Assembly (NCBI GenBank): GCA_965248765.1
Contig: CBDFKF010000004.1
Span: forward strand, 1,550,001 to 1,614,000
DNA length: 64,000 bases
Direction: 5' to 3'
From: CBDFKF01 sp965248765
GTDB taxonomy: Bacteria; Pseudomonadota; Alphaproteobacteria; VGEJ01
A program made the translations under genes and the position numbers. The notes below the pieces were generated by a model that had not been told where the DNA came from, did not search any database, and saw nothing but the letters and a program-made list of their open reading frames with translations. This document shows, in pieces, positions 35,267 through 43,819 of this stretch. The stretch's first letter is position 1; every line of letters begins with the position of its first letter.

Positions 35267-37377
35267 GCGTGCCGGCACCAACGGCGGCGGCCACGGCCGG
35301 TTTCCAGCTCGCCATCGACATCGGAGGCACGTTCACCGACATCGTGTTGCTTGGCGCCGACGGTACGGTGTTCACCCGCAAGGTGTCATCGAGCGTCGAG
35401 GACTATGCCCGCGCCATCATCGCGGCTGTCAGAGACGTGTTCCGCGAGACCGGCCTTACACCCGCCGACGTCACCGAGATCCGCCATGGGACGACGGTTG
35501 CCTCGAACGCGATCCTTGAGCGCAAGGGTGCCCGCATCGGTCTGATCGCCACCGAGGGCTTCCGTGACGTACTCGAAATCCGCAACCTGCGTATGCCGCG
35601 GCTTTACGACCTCACGTGGGAGAAGCCACCGGTCCTGATCGAGCGGCACCTGCGCCGCCCGGTGAAGGAGCGGGTGAGTGCCGCCGGCGCGATCCAGGTG
35701 CCGCTCGATATCGCAGGGGTCGAAGCGGCCGTCGACGCGCTGCTCGATGCCGGTGTTGAGGCGATCGCGGTCTGCCTCATCAACGCCTACGCCAACCCAG
35801 TGCATGAGCGGGCGATCGCCGCGATCGTCGAGAAAAGAGCCCCGTCGTTGCCCTGTTGCATCAGTTTCGAGGTTCTGCCGGAGATCAAGGAGTACGAGCG
35901 GACGTCGACGACCGTCATCAATACATACGTCATGCCGATCGTCGGTCGTTATTTGGAATCGCTGCGCCGCGAGCTCGATTCGACAGACATGGCCGCGCCG
36001 CTCCTGTTGATGCAATCGAGCGGTGGATTGACCACCGCCGAGGCGGCCGCCCGGTTGCCGATTCATATTGTCGAATCCGGTCCGGCCGGCGGAGCGATCG
36101 GCGCGCAGGCGCTGGCGGCGGCTGTCGGTCTCGGCAACATCGTCAGCTTCGATATGGGCGGTACGACCGCCAAGGCCGCGCTTATCGAGAATGGCGAGAT
36201 CAGCCGCTCGCAGGAATACCAGGTCGGCGGCGGTATCATCGCTGGCTCGCGTTTGCTGACGGGGGCGGGCTATCTCCTCAAAGTGCCGGCCATCGATCTG
36301 GCCGAGGTTGGCGCAGGTGGTGGCTCGATCGTCTGGATTGATGCGGGTGGGGGCTTGCAGATTGGGCCGGAGAGCGCCGGCGCTGAGCCCGGCCCGGTCT
36401 GCTATGATACCGGCGGCACCCGGCCGACGGTGACCGATGCCACGGTCATTCTCGGCCACGTCAATCCCGAGTATCTGGTCGGCGGCGCCCTGCGCCTCAA
36501 CGCCGATCGCGCGCGCGTGATCTTCGCCGAGGCGATCGCCACGCCGCTTGGTTTGAGCCTCGAGCGCGCCGCCCACGGTGCCGTGCAGATCGCCGCGGCC
36601 AGCATGATTCGGGCGATCCGCGCGGTCTCGACCGAACGCGGGCGCGATCCGCGCAACTTTGGCCTGTTCGCGTTTGGCGGTAATGGCCCGGTCTTCGCCT
36701 GGGCCATGGCCGAAGCGCTCGGCATGAGGCGCATCTTGGTACCGCCGGCACCGGGTCTGTTCTCCGCCTTCGGCTTCCTCTACGGGGATATCGAGCACCA
36801 CGCTTCGCGCACTTACCGGCGCCTGCTGCGCTCGCTCGATGCTGACGAGCTGAACAGGGTGTGGGCCGAGCTCGAGGACGGCGCCCGGGTCCAGCTCGTC
36901 GCAAGCGGGGTTGCCCCAGAGCGGACCCAGATCGAGCGCACCGCGAGCCTCCACTACCAAGGCCAGACGTTCGAGCTGACGGTGCCTGCGGCGCCTGGCC
37001 CCCTCGATGCAGCCGCGCTCACCGCGCTCGAAGAGGCTTTCGGCGTTGAGCACCAGCGGACCTACGGTCATCGCGCGGGACCGGACGAACCGGTGGAGCT
37101 CGTGACACTCCACGTCATTGGCCGCGTCGTCGCCGACGATCGGAGCCAGCCGGCGCCGGTGCCACCAACGGCGGGGCGCGACGTCTCGGCTACGCGCGAT
37201 GCCTACTTCGGCCCGGAGATCGGCTGGCAAGCGACCCCGATCCTGGCCCGCGCCGATCTGGCCCGCGCGACGGTCGGGCCCTGCATCATCGAAGAGTACG
37301 ATGCCACCTGTGTCGTCCCACCCGGAGCAGCCGTGGGGCTCGACTATTTCGGCAACATCGTCATCGATCTCGCCTGA
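35227..37377 (+). CDS. hyuA: Hydantoinase A/oxoprolinase family subunit
   Basis: 716 residues. The ATPase phosphate loop IDIGGTFTDIVLLG is at about residue 29, followed by EIRHGTTVASNAILERKGAR, PVKERVSAAG, IVESGPAGGAIGAQALAA and FDMGGTTAKAALIENGE. The proposed start is GTG 35227, giving a 40-base overlap with hyuB; the real start may be slightly later since the first 25 residues are low complexity. A 614-residue frame on the opposite strand is its shadow. Confidence 0.92.
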   Translation: MAETAGASGSEAVGVPAPTAAATAGFQLAIDIGGTFTDIVLLGADGTVFTRKVSSSVEDYARAIIAAVRDVFRETGLTPADVTEIRHGTTVASNAILERKGARIGLIATEGFRDVLEIRNLRMPRLYDLTWEKPPVLIERHLRRPVKERVSAAGAIQVPLDIAGVEAAVDALLDAGVEAIAVCLINAYANPVHERAIAAIVEKRAPSLPCCISFEVLPEIKEYERTSTTVINTYVMPIVGRYLESLRRELDSTDMAAPLLLMQSSGGLTTAEAAARLPIHIVESGPAGGAIGAQALAAAVGLGNIVSFDMGGTTAKAALIENGEISRSQEYQVGGGIIAGSRLLTGAGYLLKVPAIDLAEVGAGGGSIVWIDAGGGLQIGPESAGAEPGPVCYDTGGTRPTVTDATVILGHVNPEYLVGGALRLNADRARVIFAEAIATPLGLSLERAAHGAVQIAAASMIRAIRAVSTERGRDPRNFGLFAFGGNGPVFAWAMAEALGMRRILVPPAPGLFSAFGFLYGDIEHHASRTYRRLLRSLDADELNRVWAELEDGARVQLVASGVAPERTQIERTASLHYQGQTFELTVPAAPGPLDAAALTALEEAFGVEHQRTYGHRAGPDEPVELVTLHVIGRVVADDRSQPAPVPPTAGRDVSATRDAYFGPEIGWQATPILARADLARATVGPCIIEEYDATCVVPPGAAVGLDYFGNIVIDLA

Positions 37378-37509
37378 CGATTCGGCCGCGGCCGGCTAAC
37401 AGTCCGGCCACAACCCTCGCGATTTCGTGACCCGATGCCGGCGGGTGGCGCCGCGCGCTGGCTTGGCAAGCGTGGCAGCGCGCCCCATATCGGCATCGAG
37501 GTCGATACC

Positions 37510-38091
37510 ATGAAGACGCACCACCACACCAGTTATCGGGGTCTCGGGCGACGGCGCGGTGCGGCAGCGGTGGTACTTCTCTTGCTTCTCGCCGGCTGTT
37601 CGCCGTCGGTCTCCTCACTGATCCACGACCCCGCCTACAGCTATGAGGAGTTCCGCTACGCAGCCGGTAACAAGTCATTGCACACGAGCGTGTACGGCAA
37701 CCCGTTCAAGGTGCCGGAAGAGGACGTGACGCAGGCTGTCCTGTTCGCTATGTCGCGTCTGAACTCCAGCCGGGACACGGCGCTCGCCCCTAAGACTCGG
37801 TTCACGACCGGTCCCGGTGCGCGGCCCGAGTACCATGTTGAGGTCGTCCTCAATCCAACGGCTGAGACGACGACACCCTGCACCGAGCCCCAAGCTGTCG
37901 CGGCGCCCCAGGACGATGTTATCCGCGCTCGGATGGTGTTTTGCCGCGGTGCCTACCTGTTGTCGACCAGCGTCGGGGCGATCGATCGCGTCGACCAGCC
38001 CGAGGATCCGATGTTTCAGCGCATGATCGCGTTGATGACCCGTGAGCTCTTTCCTGAGCGCGGCCTTCGGCGTGGCACTCTTTTCGACTAG
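37510..38091 (+). CDS. Putative lipoprotein, unknown function
   Basis: 193 residues. A basic N-terminus is followed by AAAVVLLLLLAGC, a clear lipobox with the acylated cysteine at residue 30, so the product is probably anchored to a membrane. The rest (DPAYSYEEFRYAAGNKSLHT and YHVEVVLNPTAETTTPCTEP) shows no family I recognise. Two further cysteines may form a disulfide (CTEP and VFCRGAY). It follows hyuA by 130 bases on the same strand. Confidence 0.7.
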   Translation: MKTHHHTSYRGLGRRRGAAAVVLLLLLAGCSPSVSSLIHDPAYSYEEFRYAAGNKSLHTSVYGNPFKVPEEDVTQAVLFAMSRLNSSRDTALAPKTRFTTGPGARPEYHVEVVLNPTAETTTPCTEPQAVAAPQDDVIRARMVFCRGAYLLSTSVGAIDRVDQPEDPMFQRMIALMTRELFPERGLRRGTLFD

Positions 38092-38334
38092 GCCGCGTAC
38101 TCACAATGGGGCACGTTCGCGACGATTGGGCACGGTGTCCGAAGTTCGCCGAAAAGCTGCCAGCTCCAAGACTGCTTCAGACGAAGAGAGTGTGCCAACT
38201 TCCGCCGATCAGCGAAGCAAATTCTGGCATGCGGACGACGCGGTCGTTCGCCGCTTGAACGGAAATCGTTTATGACGCGTACAACGCGGGCGGTCACTAG
38301 AGACGGTTTTCTCGGTCGCGAAGTAAATCCTTAC

Positions 38335-38759
38335 GGTCGTGTCCCTTTGAGGGGTGTAGGAGCTGTGGGTCCGCCCCAAGGCGCCCAAGCTGGCAAACCT
38401 CATGGACCAAGCCGAGCCCGACGTGCTGGCCTATATGAGCTTCCCCAAGGAGCACCGCACCAAGCTCCACTCGACCAATCCCCTGGAGCGCCTCAACGGC
38501 GAGATCAAGCGCCGCACCAACGTCGTCGGCATCTTCCCCAACGAGGCCGCCATCACCCGACTGATCGGCGCTATCCTCATGGAGCAGAACGACGAATGGG
38601 CGGTGCAGAGGGCGCGCTACATGACCCTGGAAACCATCGCGCCGGTGAGCGACAATGCCCTCATCAAGATGCCTCCCGAGGCCGCTTGAGCGATCCGGCT
38701 CAGCCCGCCGGACACCGCGACCCGCTCGCGGCTCTTACACCACGTCACGGGACACGATC
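38335..38759 (+). mobile_element. Internally deleted IS256-family derivative (MITE-like)
   Basis: Imperfect inverted ends GGTCGTGTCCCTTTGAGGGG (from 38335) and the reverse complement GATCGTGTCCCGTGACGTGG (ending 38759) are typical of IS256 elements. The left end joins the last third of the transposase directly, so more than two thirds of the element is gone. It is flanked by ATCCTTAC (38327-38334) and ATCCCTAC (38760-38767), an 8-base target duplication with one change. At 425 bases it could only be moved by a related intact element. Confidence 0.82.
38365..38689 (+). pseudogene. IS256 (Mutator-type) transposase, C-terminal fragment
   Basis: The frame reads RPKAPKLANLMDQAEPDVL, then FPKEHRTKLHSTNPLERLNG and EIKRRTNVVGIFPNEAAITR, ending PPEAA. 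This is the well-conserved C-terminal part of IS256 transposases with the last catalytic glutamate region (NPLERLNGEIKRRT). The N-terminal two thirds and both catalytic aspartates are absent. Confidence 0.88.
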
Positions 38760-39302
38760 ATCCCTACGCCTCACTCAGTCCGCCAACAGTTGCGCTCACT
38801 GCCGGGTAGGCTTCATCAAGCAGGGGTTCTCCATGCGCGCTGAGCAGATGGCAAAATTCCAGCTTCAGAATCCGTTTGATATCGTCGAGTTTCGGTTCTG
38901 CAAACTTGCGCCACCCGGGTCCAATAACGGCTTTCTTGAAGAAGCCGAGCCGCTCTTTGGCCTCGGTCGCGACGTCGTTGAAGTATTCGTCCGGACCCAG
39001 TGCGTTCTGAAAACTGTCGCAGGTTATCAGAGTGCCGCCGTGCCGCCTCAGGTGAAGAATGGCTTCGGGCATCTTTGGGGTATAAAAGACAAAAGTCGTC
39101 GCATCCGGGCCGGGGCCGGGCTGGCCGTCCGTCAGAACTTTGTCAGTGGTTTCGCCGCGCGCGTAAGCCATCTCGGGCGGGGCCCAAAGATCAGCGCCAT
39201 ACCGGTCGATGTAGAATGCGTCATCACGCCCGTGATAGGAGCCAAGCCTTGCCAGGTTGCGCACTGTGCCCAGTGCGTCAAGCGCCGCGAGACCGGCGTC
39301 GT

Positions 39303-40075
39303 CTAGGTCGTGGACTCATAATGCCTGAGCCACAGACGTATGGAAGCAAGTGCCACGGCGGCGAGGAAATTTCTGGCGAGTTTGTCGTAGCGCGTGGCGA
39401 CGCGTCTGAAGTGTTTGATCTTGTTGAAGAAGCGCTCAACGAGGTTGCGTTGGCGGTAGAGCTCCGGAGCAACGTAGCGTGGCATCCGTACATTGCTCTG
39501 CGAGGGGATGTGGGCGGTGGCGCCGGTGTTCTCGATCAGCTCGATGAGGCAGCGGGCACTGTAGCCGCGGTCGGCGATGACATCACGCGCCAGGCGCAGT
39601 CCTTCGAGCAGCACCGGGGCTGTGGTCTTGTCGGAGGCCTGGCCGGCAGTGAGCAGCAAGCGCACCGGCAGGCCCCTGGCATCCACCACCGTGTGGATCT
39701 TGGTGCTCAGTCCTCCACGAGAACGACCGATGGCGTGATCCGGACCCCCTTTTTTCCCCCGGCGGCGTGTTGATGCGCGCGTACAATCGAGGAGTCGATG
39801 AGGTGAAGAGAGGCGGGCGATTTCTCGGCGAGAGCCTCGAACACACGCAGCCACACGCCGGCCTTGGCCCAACGATTGAACCGGTTGTAGACCGTCGTGT
39901 GGGGCCCGTAGCGCCTCGGCAGATCGCGCCACGGCGAGCCCGTGCGCAGGGTGTAGAAGATACCGTCCACCACACGGCGGTCGTCCACACGCGGCACTCC
40001 GCGTGGCTTGTTCGGAAGCAACGGCGCGATGATCGCCCACTCCGCGTCGCTCAGATCGAAACGTGCCATTCTCAA
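39303..40075 (-). CDS. IS5/IS427-type transposase, orfA-orfB with frameshift
   Basis: orfA (40075-39707) gives MARFDLSDAEWAIIAPLLPN and ends after RITPSVVLVED. orfB continues in the -1 frame as GKKGGPDHAIGRSRGGLSTK to HYESTT. The switch point is a run of five G, six A and five G, a typical slippage site, and here a -1 shift would make the full transposase. Catalytic acids are D in LHLIDSSIVRAH, D in DRGYSAR and E in NLVERFFNKIKHF. The TAG stop of orfB is supplied by the CTAG target duplication. Confidence 0.88.
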
Positions 40076-40143
40076 GCTCCCACAATTTGGGAACTTGAAT
40101 CATATCTCCCCGTAAAGGGGAATCCCCTTTATGGGTACAAGAC
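39307..40143 (-). mobile_element. IS5-family (IS427-like) element, copy 1
   Basis: 837 bases bounded by imperfect inverted repeats (GTCGTGGACTCATAA against GTCTTGTACCCATAA) and a CTAG duplication at 39303-39306 and 40144-40147. Just inside the promoter end is a 17-base palindrome AAAGGGGAATCCCCTTT. It carries two overlapping transposase frames. A second copy at 54511-55346 appears identical except for one base in a homopolymer. Confidence 0.92.
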
Positions 40144-40318
40144 CTAGGCGAATCGTGTTCACAAGTGCCAGGGAACGACTGTCGCGAACGACAATCATGT
40201 TGCGGCTGAATTCATGGGTTTGGTCAGCCTCAATCCGAATTTGCCCTTTAACAACAAAGATATCGGGCAAAACCTCTTGCAGCGTGCCATGGGGGAGCAG
40301 GGCGGGAAACTCTGTCAT

Positions 40319-40810
40319 GATGGGGGCCCTCACATCGTTTCGGATATCTTGGTTCATCTCAACGCCGTAAAGGCAGATATGGGGTTTGCCTACCTCTTCT
40401 GCTTTGCTTGCGGACGCAAGGCCAGGGCTCGCTCGCCTTCCTGAGGCAACCACCGAGAAGACGATCGCCGCCTGGGTTCTTGCTCATCCCGACTTCATTG
40501 CTACCGAGCGGGTTCGAGTACGTGTCCGGTATCTCGTTGATGCGATTTCTAAACATGAAAGCCCAATCCGCGGGATCGATACGAAATAGAGACAGCTGAC
40601 CGCTTTCCGCTCGATCCAGTCGACGTCCGATCGATCTGGTTAGGCGTTTAGGAGTCCACGCCGTGGATCGGTGAAGGTCCGCTTGATGGCCGCCGAGCCC
40701 TGGGGCGACTGTCGTGCTTTAGATCGGTCGGTGACCGCGCTGCGGCCGGCCGTGGTTGACATCGACGGGCTCCAGCGTATCGTGCGCGCCGGATCGAACG
40801 GAGGCACGTC
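40319..40810. other. 492-base stretch without recognised gene
   Basis: Lies between the 5' end of the MBL-like pseudogene and rpmG. A minus-strand frame at about 40556-40400 includes SNPLGSNEVGMSKNPGGDRL and might be a remnant of a longer gene, but I cannot place it. From 40600 to 40810 I see only the rpmG leader. Confidence 0.4.
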
Positions 40811-40978
40811 ATGGCCAAGCCGGCGGTTGTGAAGATCAAGCTCGTGAGCAGCGCGGGCACCGGTTTCTACTATGTCACCAAGAAAAACCCGCGCACGCAG
40901 ACCGACAAGCTCGCCCTGCGAAAGTACGACCCCGTGGTCCGCAAGCACGTCGAGTTTCGCGAGGCGCGCATCAAGTAG
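40811..40978 (+). CDS. rpmG: 50S ribosomal protein L33
   Basis: 55 residues: MAKPAVVKIKLVSSAGTGFY, then YVTKKNPRTQTDKLALRKYD and the end VEFREARIK. Length and sequence are those of proteobacterial L33 without zinc-binding cysteines. It is a component of the large ribosomal subunit near the E site. Stands alone, as is common for rpmG in alphaproteobacteria, and is followed by a hairpin terminator. Confidence 0.96.
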   Translation: MAKPAVVKIKLVSSAGTGFYYVTKKNPRTQTDKLALRKYDPVVRKHVEFREARIK

Positions 40979-40994
40979 CTCCCGGCTGCGCTGG

Positions 40995-41012
40995 CGCCCG
41001 ATTCTTCGGGCG
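40995..41012 (+). terminator. Hairpin after rpmG
   Basis: CGCCCGA (40995-41001) and TCGGGCG (41006-41012) form a 7-base-pair stem with a TTCT loop, 16 bases after the rpmG stop. Only a weak T run (GTTTA) follows. Confidence 0.55.
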
Positions 41013-41048
41013 GGCCGTTTAGGCGGCTGACGGGCCACTCTCAGTGTA

Positions 41049-42218
41049 GTGATGGCCGCTCCAGACCTCAGCCCGGCTCTGCGCCGGCGCGGCATCACCG
41101 GTGCCATCGCCTGCGTCGCGGTTTTCGCCTTCACCATTGGCCTCACCGTACCGCTGGTCTCGTTGATCCTCGACCGCGACGGCTGGGACGCCACCACGAT
41201 CGGCCTCAACGCGGCGACTTACGCGATAGCCATGTTGGTGGTATCGCCGGTCGCGCCGTGGCTGGCTCGCATCGTCGGCACCGCGCGACTGATGGCCTTA
41301 AGCCTCGCCGTCACCGGCATCAGCATCATCTTGTTCCCGATCTTCACCGACCTCGCCGTCTGGTTCGTGCTGCGCTTCGTCATGGGTCTCTCCGTCAGCA
41401 TCCTATTCATCGTCAGTGAGGCTTGGATCAACGAGGTCGCTGAAGATCGAACCCGTGGACGCGTGGTCGGCCTCTACACGAGCGTCCTGGCCGCCGGCTA
41501 TGCCTCGGGCCCGCTGGTCATTCCATTCACCGGGATCGACGGTTTCTTGCCCTTCCTTGTTGCCGTCGTCGTGGTGACCTCCGCGGCCATACCGCTCCTA
41601 TGGTCGGCCAGCGCCGCGCCGACCTTTCACGGAAGTGTGTCCATGCCGGTGCTCACCTTCCTCCGAGCGGTGCCACTTCTACTGGCCGCGCTAGTGGTAA
41701 TAGGGGTGGTGTTCGGCGCGTGTGAGGCGCTCCTACCGGTCTACGCCGTACGCGAGGGCCAAAGTACCGCGATCGCCGCCCTCATGCTCTCGGTGTTCGT
41801 CTTCGGCAACACCGCCCTCCAGTACCCGCTAGGTTGGCTCGCCGATCGTTCCGACCGCGAGACGCTGTTGATCCTGTGTGGCGCCGGCACGTTCCTCGGT
41901 TGCCTCCTGCTGCCGGTCTTGATCCATACGCTGTGGTTGTGGCCGGTTTTGTTCGCCTGGGGTGGCGTGACGCTTGGCCTCTACACGATGGCGATGACGC
42001 TGTTGGGCGAGCGGTTCACCGGTTCGGATCTGGTGGTGGGCGGTGCCGTGTTCAGCGTCGGCTACGGCTCGGGCAGCATGATCGGTCCCATTATCGCCGG
42101 CGGCGCGATGGACATTTGGGGGCCAGTCGGCATGCCGCTCGTCCTGGCCGCCGCCAGCGCCCTCTTCGTGATAGCGGCCACCATGCGCCGCCGTGCCGCG
42201 GCAGCGCTCGGTGGCTGA
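41049..42218 (+). CDS. MFS family transporter
   Basis: 389 residues with about 12 hydrophobic helices; N-terminal half helices include IACVAVFAFTIGLTVPLVSL and YAIAMLVVSPVAPWLARIVG. Between helices 2 and 3 is a basic loop, and the second half has the repeat YPLGWLADRSDRETLLILCG, an MFS loop motif. Closest in style to YcaD/Mfs-type exporters. An ATG at 41052 is an alternative start. Substrate unknown. Confidence 0.9.
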   Translation: MMAAPDLSPALRRRGITGAIACVAVFAFTIGLTVPLVSLILDRDGWDATTIGLNAATYAIAMLVVSPVAPWLARIVGTARLMALSLAVTGISIILFPIFTDLAVWFVLRFVMGLSVSILFIVSEAWINEVAEDRTRGRVVGLYTSVLAAGYASGPLVIPFTGIDGFLPFLVAVVVVTSAAIPLLWSASAAPTFHGSVSMPVLTFLRAVPLLLAALVVIGVVFGACEALLPVYAVREGQSTAIAALMLSVFVFGNTALQYPLGWLADRSDRETLLILCGAGTFLGCLLLPVLIHTLWLWPVLFAWGGVTLGLYTMAMTLLGERFTGSDLVVGGAVFSVGYGSGSMIGPIIAGGAMDIWGPVGMPLVLAAASALFVIAATMRRRAAAALGG

Positions 42219-42273
42219 GCGGCGGAAAGACAGCGAATCCCGGAACAGCGATAGATTTTGACAGGAGAGAATC

Positions 42274-42768
42274 ATGTCTGCTGACATCGAAAGGCGCCTG
42301 AAGCGCCTGGAAGACATCGAGGAAATCAAACAACTGATCGCTCGCTACGCCAAGGCGTGCGACCACAATGGCGATCCGGTCATGATGGCCCCCTGCTTTA
42401 CCGAAGACGCAGGGTGGAACTGCGAAGGAATCGGTGGCTGGAAAGGGCGCGATGCGGTCGTCCAGGCCCTGCACGAAACCAGCACGATAAAGCTACCCTG
42501 GGCGCTTCACTACATGACCCAGCCTACGATCATCGTGGCCGACGACGGCAAGACGGCGGAGGGTGAGTATTATCTCTGGGAGCTAGCGAAGGCCACGAAG
42601 GAAGGCGGAGGCGCCACCGAGGACACGTGGATCGGCGGCTGGTACGAATCCCAGTTCCGTAAGGAACAAGACACTTGGCGGTTTAGCCATATCGAACTCA
42701 TCCTGAAGCTCCTGAGCGCGACCGAGAAACCGAATTGGGAAACGCCTATTCCGCCGTGGAAGGGATAA
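42274..42768 (+). CDS. SnoaL-like/NTF2-fold protein
   Basis: 164 residues. The start MSADIERRLKRLEDIEEIKQ and IARYAKACDHNGDPVMMAP are typical of SnoaL_4 family proteins, followed by FTEDAGWNCEGIGGWKGRDA and WRFSHIELILKL. The cone-shaped fold often serves as an isomerase, dehydratase or hydroxylase subunit on hydrophobic substrates. Good ribosome site AGGAGA. A distant relative is encoded at 61882. Confidence 0.85.
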   Translation: MSADIERRLKRLEDIEEIKQLIARYAKACDHNGDPVMMAPCFTEDAGWNCEGIGGWKGRDAVVQALHETSTIKLPWALHYMTQPTIIVADDGKTAEGEYYLWELAKATKEGGGATEDTWIGGWYESQFRKEQDTWRFSHIELILKLLSATEKPNWETPIPPWKG

Positions 42769-42943
42769 AGGGCAAGCGCGACGAGCCACTTTTTCGGTCA
42801 AGCCGATCTTAAGTCGGCTGGATGTATGACGGGCGACCCAAGCCCGGTATTCGATGGCTCGCGTGCGTGGGGGAAGAGCCTCCAGCCGCCTTGGTCCCCC
42901 TTCGCTTCGGCTCTCTCGCCACCGGCTCCGCTACTTCGTCCCG

Positions 42944-43314
42944 TCAGCCTCGCTCGGCCGGCGTCATCCATCCGATCATGGCGCCGCCTGGTTCCTGAAT
43001 GATGGCAATACGGCCGATGCCCGGAATGTCGAAGGGCGGCCGCGTGATTGTCCCGCCATTGGCCTTGGCCTTTTCGACCATCGCGTCGATGTCGTCGACA
43101 TCCAATGTTCGGGGACACCTTCGAATTCCGGTCCGCTCATGGGGAAGATGCCGCCCGCCGGTCCGCCCGCGGCCAAAGCGATCCAATAGGATGGTCCGTC
43201 GCCCATCTTCATTTCATCGAAAGTCCAACCGACACATTCGGCGTAGAACGCCTTGGCCTTTTCCGTGTCGCGGGCCATCAGTTTATTCCAATAGAATTGG
43301 CCGTGTACCGTCAT
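42944..43314 (-). pseudogene. VOC/glyoxalase-like protein with small deletion
   Basis: From the ATG at 43314 the frame reads MTVHGQFYWNKLMARDTEKA, then FYAECVGWTFDEMKMGDGPS and GVPEHWM. At about 43100 the phase changes, and the conserved second half continues as DVDDIDAMVEKAKANGGTIT to MIGWMTPAERG. About four residues that usually sit between EHWM and DVDD are missing, and the joint lies at a repeated GATG, which suggests a small deletion (about 13 bases) between short repeats. The domain probably bound a metal or small molecule; now likely non-functional. Confidence 0.75.
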
Positions 43315-43692
43315 AGCAACTCTCCCTTGTCGCAATTCCCACCCGCAACGGCAGGGCGCATAAGCCGTCTAGCCCGATATCCCCCAGAGTACGGCCTTGT
43401 CAAACTCCATCTCAGGGCGCAGATGACAGGATCACCAACGAGCGCCGCCGTCGCTGGTTGCCGTCTCGCCGCCCTAACGCCAGCCTCACCGGCCATGGTC
43501 CTCCGCTACACCCCAGTGCACGGGCAGCACATCGACTAGGCAATTCAGACTGATCGGGCGCGAGATTCCGGAACCGTCAGCGAGCAGAACCGCTGACACG
43601 ACTACATAGGAAATACACATGCGGCCGAGCCGGAGCGGGTGGGTTCTCCGGTCGTTCGGGCAGGTCTTGCTTTCTCGACAACGACTTAATTG
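43315..43692. other. 378-base stretch without recognised gene
   Basis: Between the VOC pseudogene and the tRNA. Short frames here show no family resemblance and no ribosome sites, and I see no repeat or hairpin beyond normal GC-rich sequence. Confidence 0.5.
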
Positions 43693-43769
43693 TGGTAGCG
43701 GGGGGCGGACTCGAACCGCCGACCTCCGGATTATGATTCCGCTGCTCTAACCAGCTGAGCTACCCCGCC
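43693..43769 (-). tRNA. tRNA-Met (CAT), elongator type
   Basis: 77 bases with CCA encoded. On the minus strand: acceptor GGCGGGG pairs CCCCGCT (with a G-U closing pair), D-arm GCTCAGCTGGTTAGAGC, anticodon stem CGGA/TCCG around loop with CAT, T-arm GGCGGTTCGAGTCCGCC. The body matches alphaproteobacterial elongator tRNA-Met; a CAT-anticodon tRNA-Ile modified by TilS is the less likely alternative. Confidence 0.9.
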
Positions 43770-43819
43770 CCACGTGCGCGCCCGCGCCCGTCGCCTATAG
43801 AGCACCGCTCCCCGCGGCG

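Larger units (their letters stand above)
38764..40318 (-). pseudogene. MBL-fold-like protein, split by IS5-type insertion
   Basis: The 5' part (40318-40148) reads MTEFPALLPHGTLQEVLPDI and ends SLALVNTIRL; the 3' part (39302-38764) continues DDAGLAALDALGTVRNLARL, SYHGRDDAFYIDRYG, GTLITCDSFQNALGPDEYF and CHLLSAHGEPLLD. Removing the element and one CTAG gives CGC CTA GAC GAC in frame, so the gene was intact before insertion. The sequence resembles zinc-free metallo-beta-lactamase-like proteins (DUF4336 type). Its last codon and stop touch the target duplication of the IS256 derivative. An earlier ATG at 40357 is possible. Confidence 0.75.

Noticed and set aside
35386..37230. 614-residue minus-strand frame
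   Set aside because: Shadow of hyuA in a GC-rich genome; the plus strand carries the IDIGGTFTD motif and full family length.
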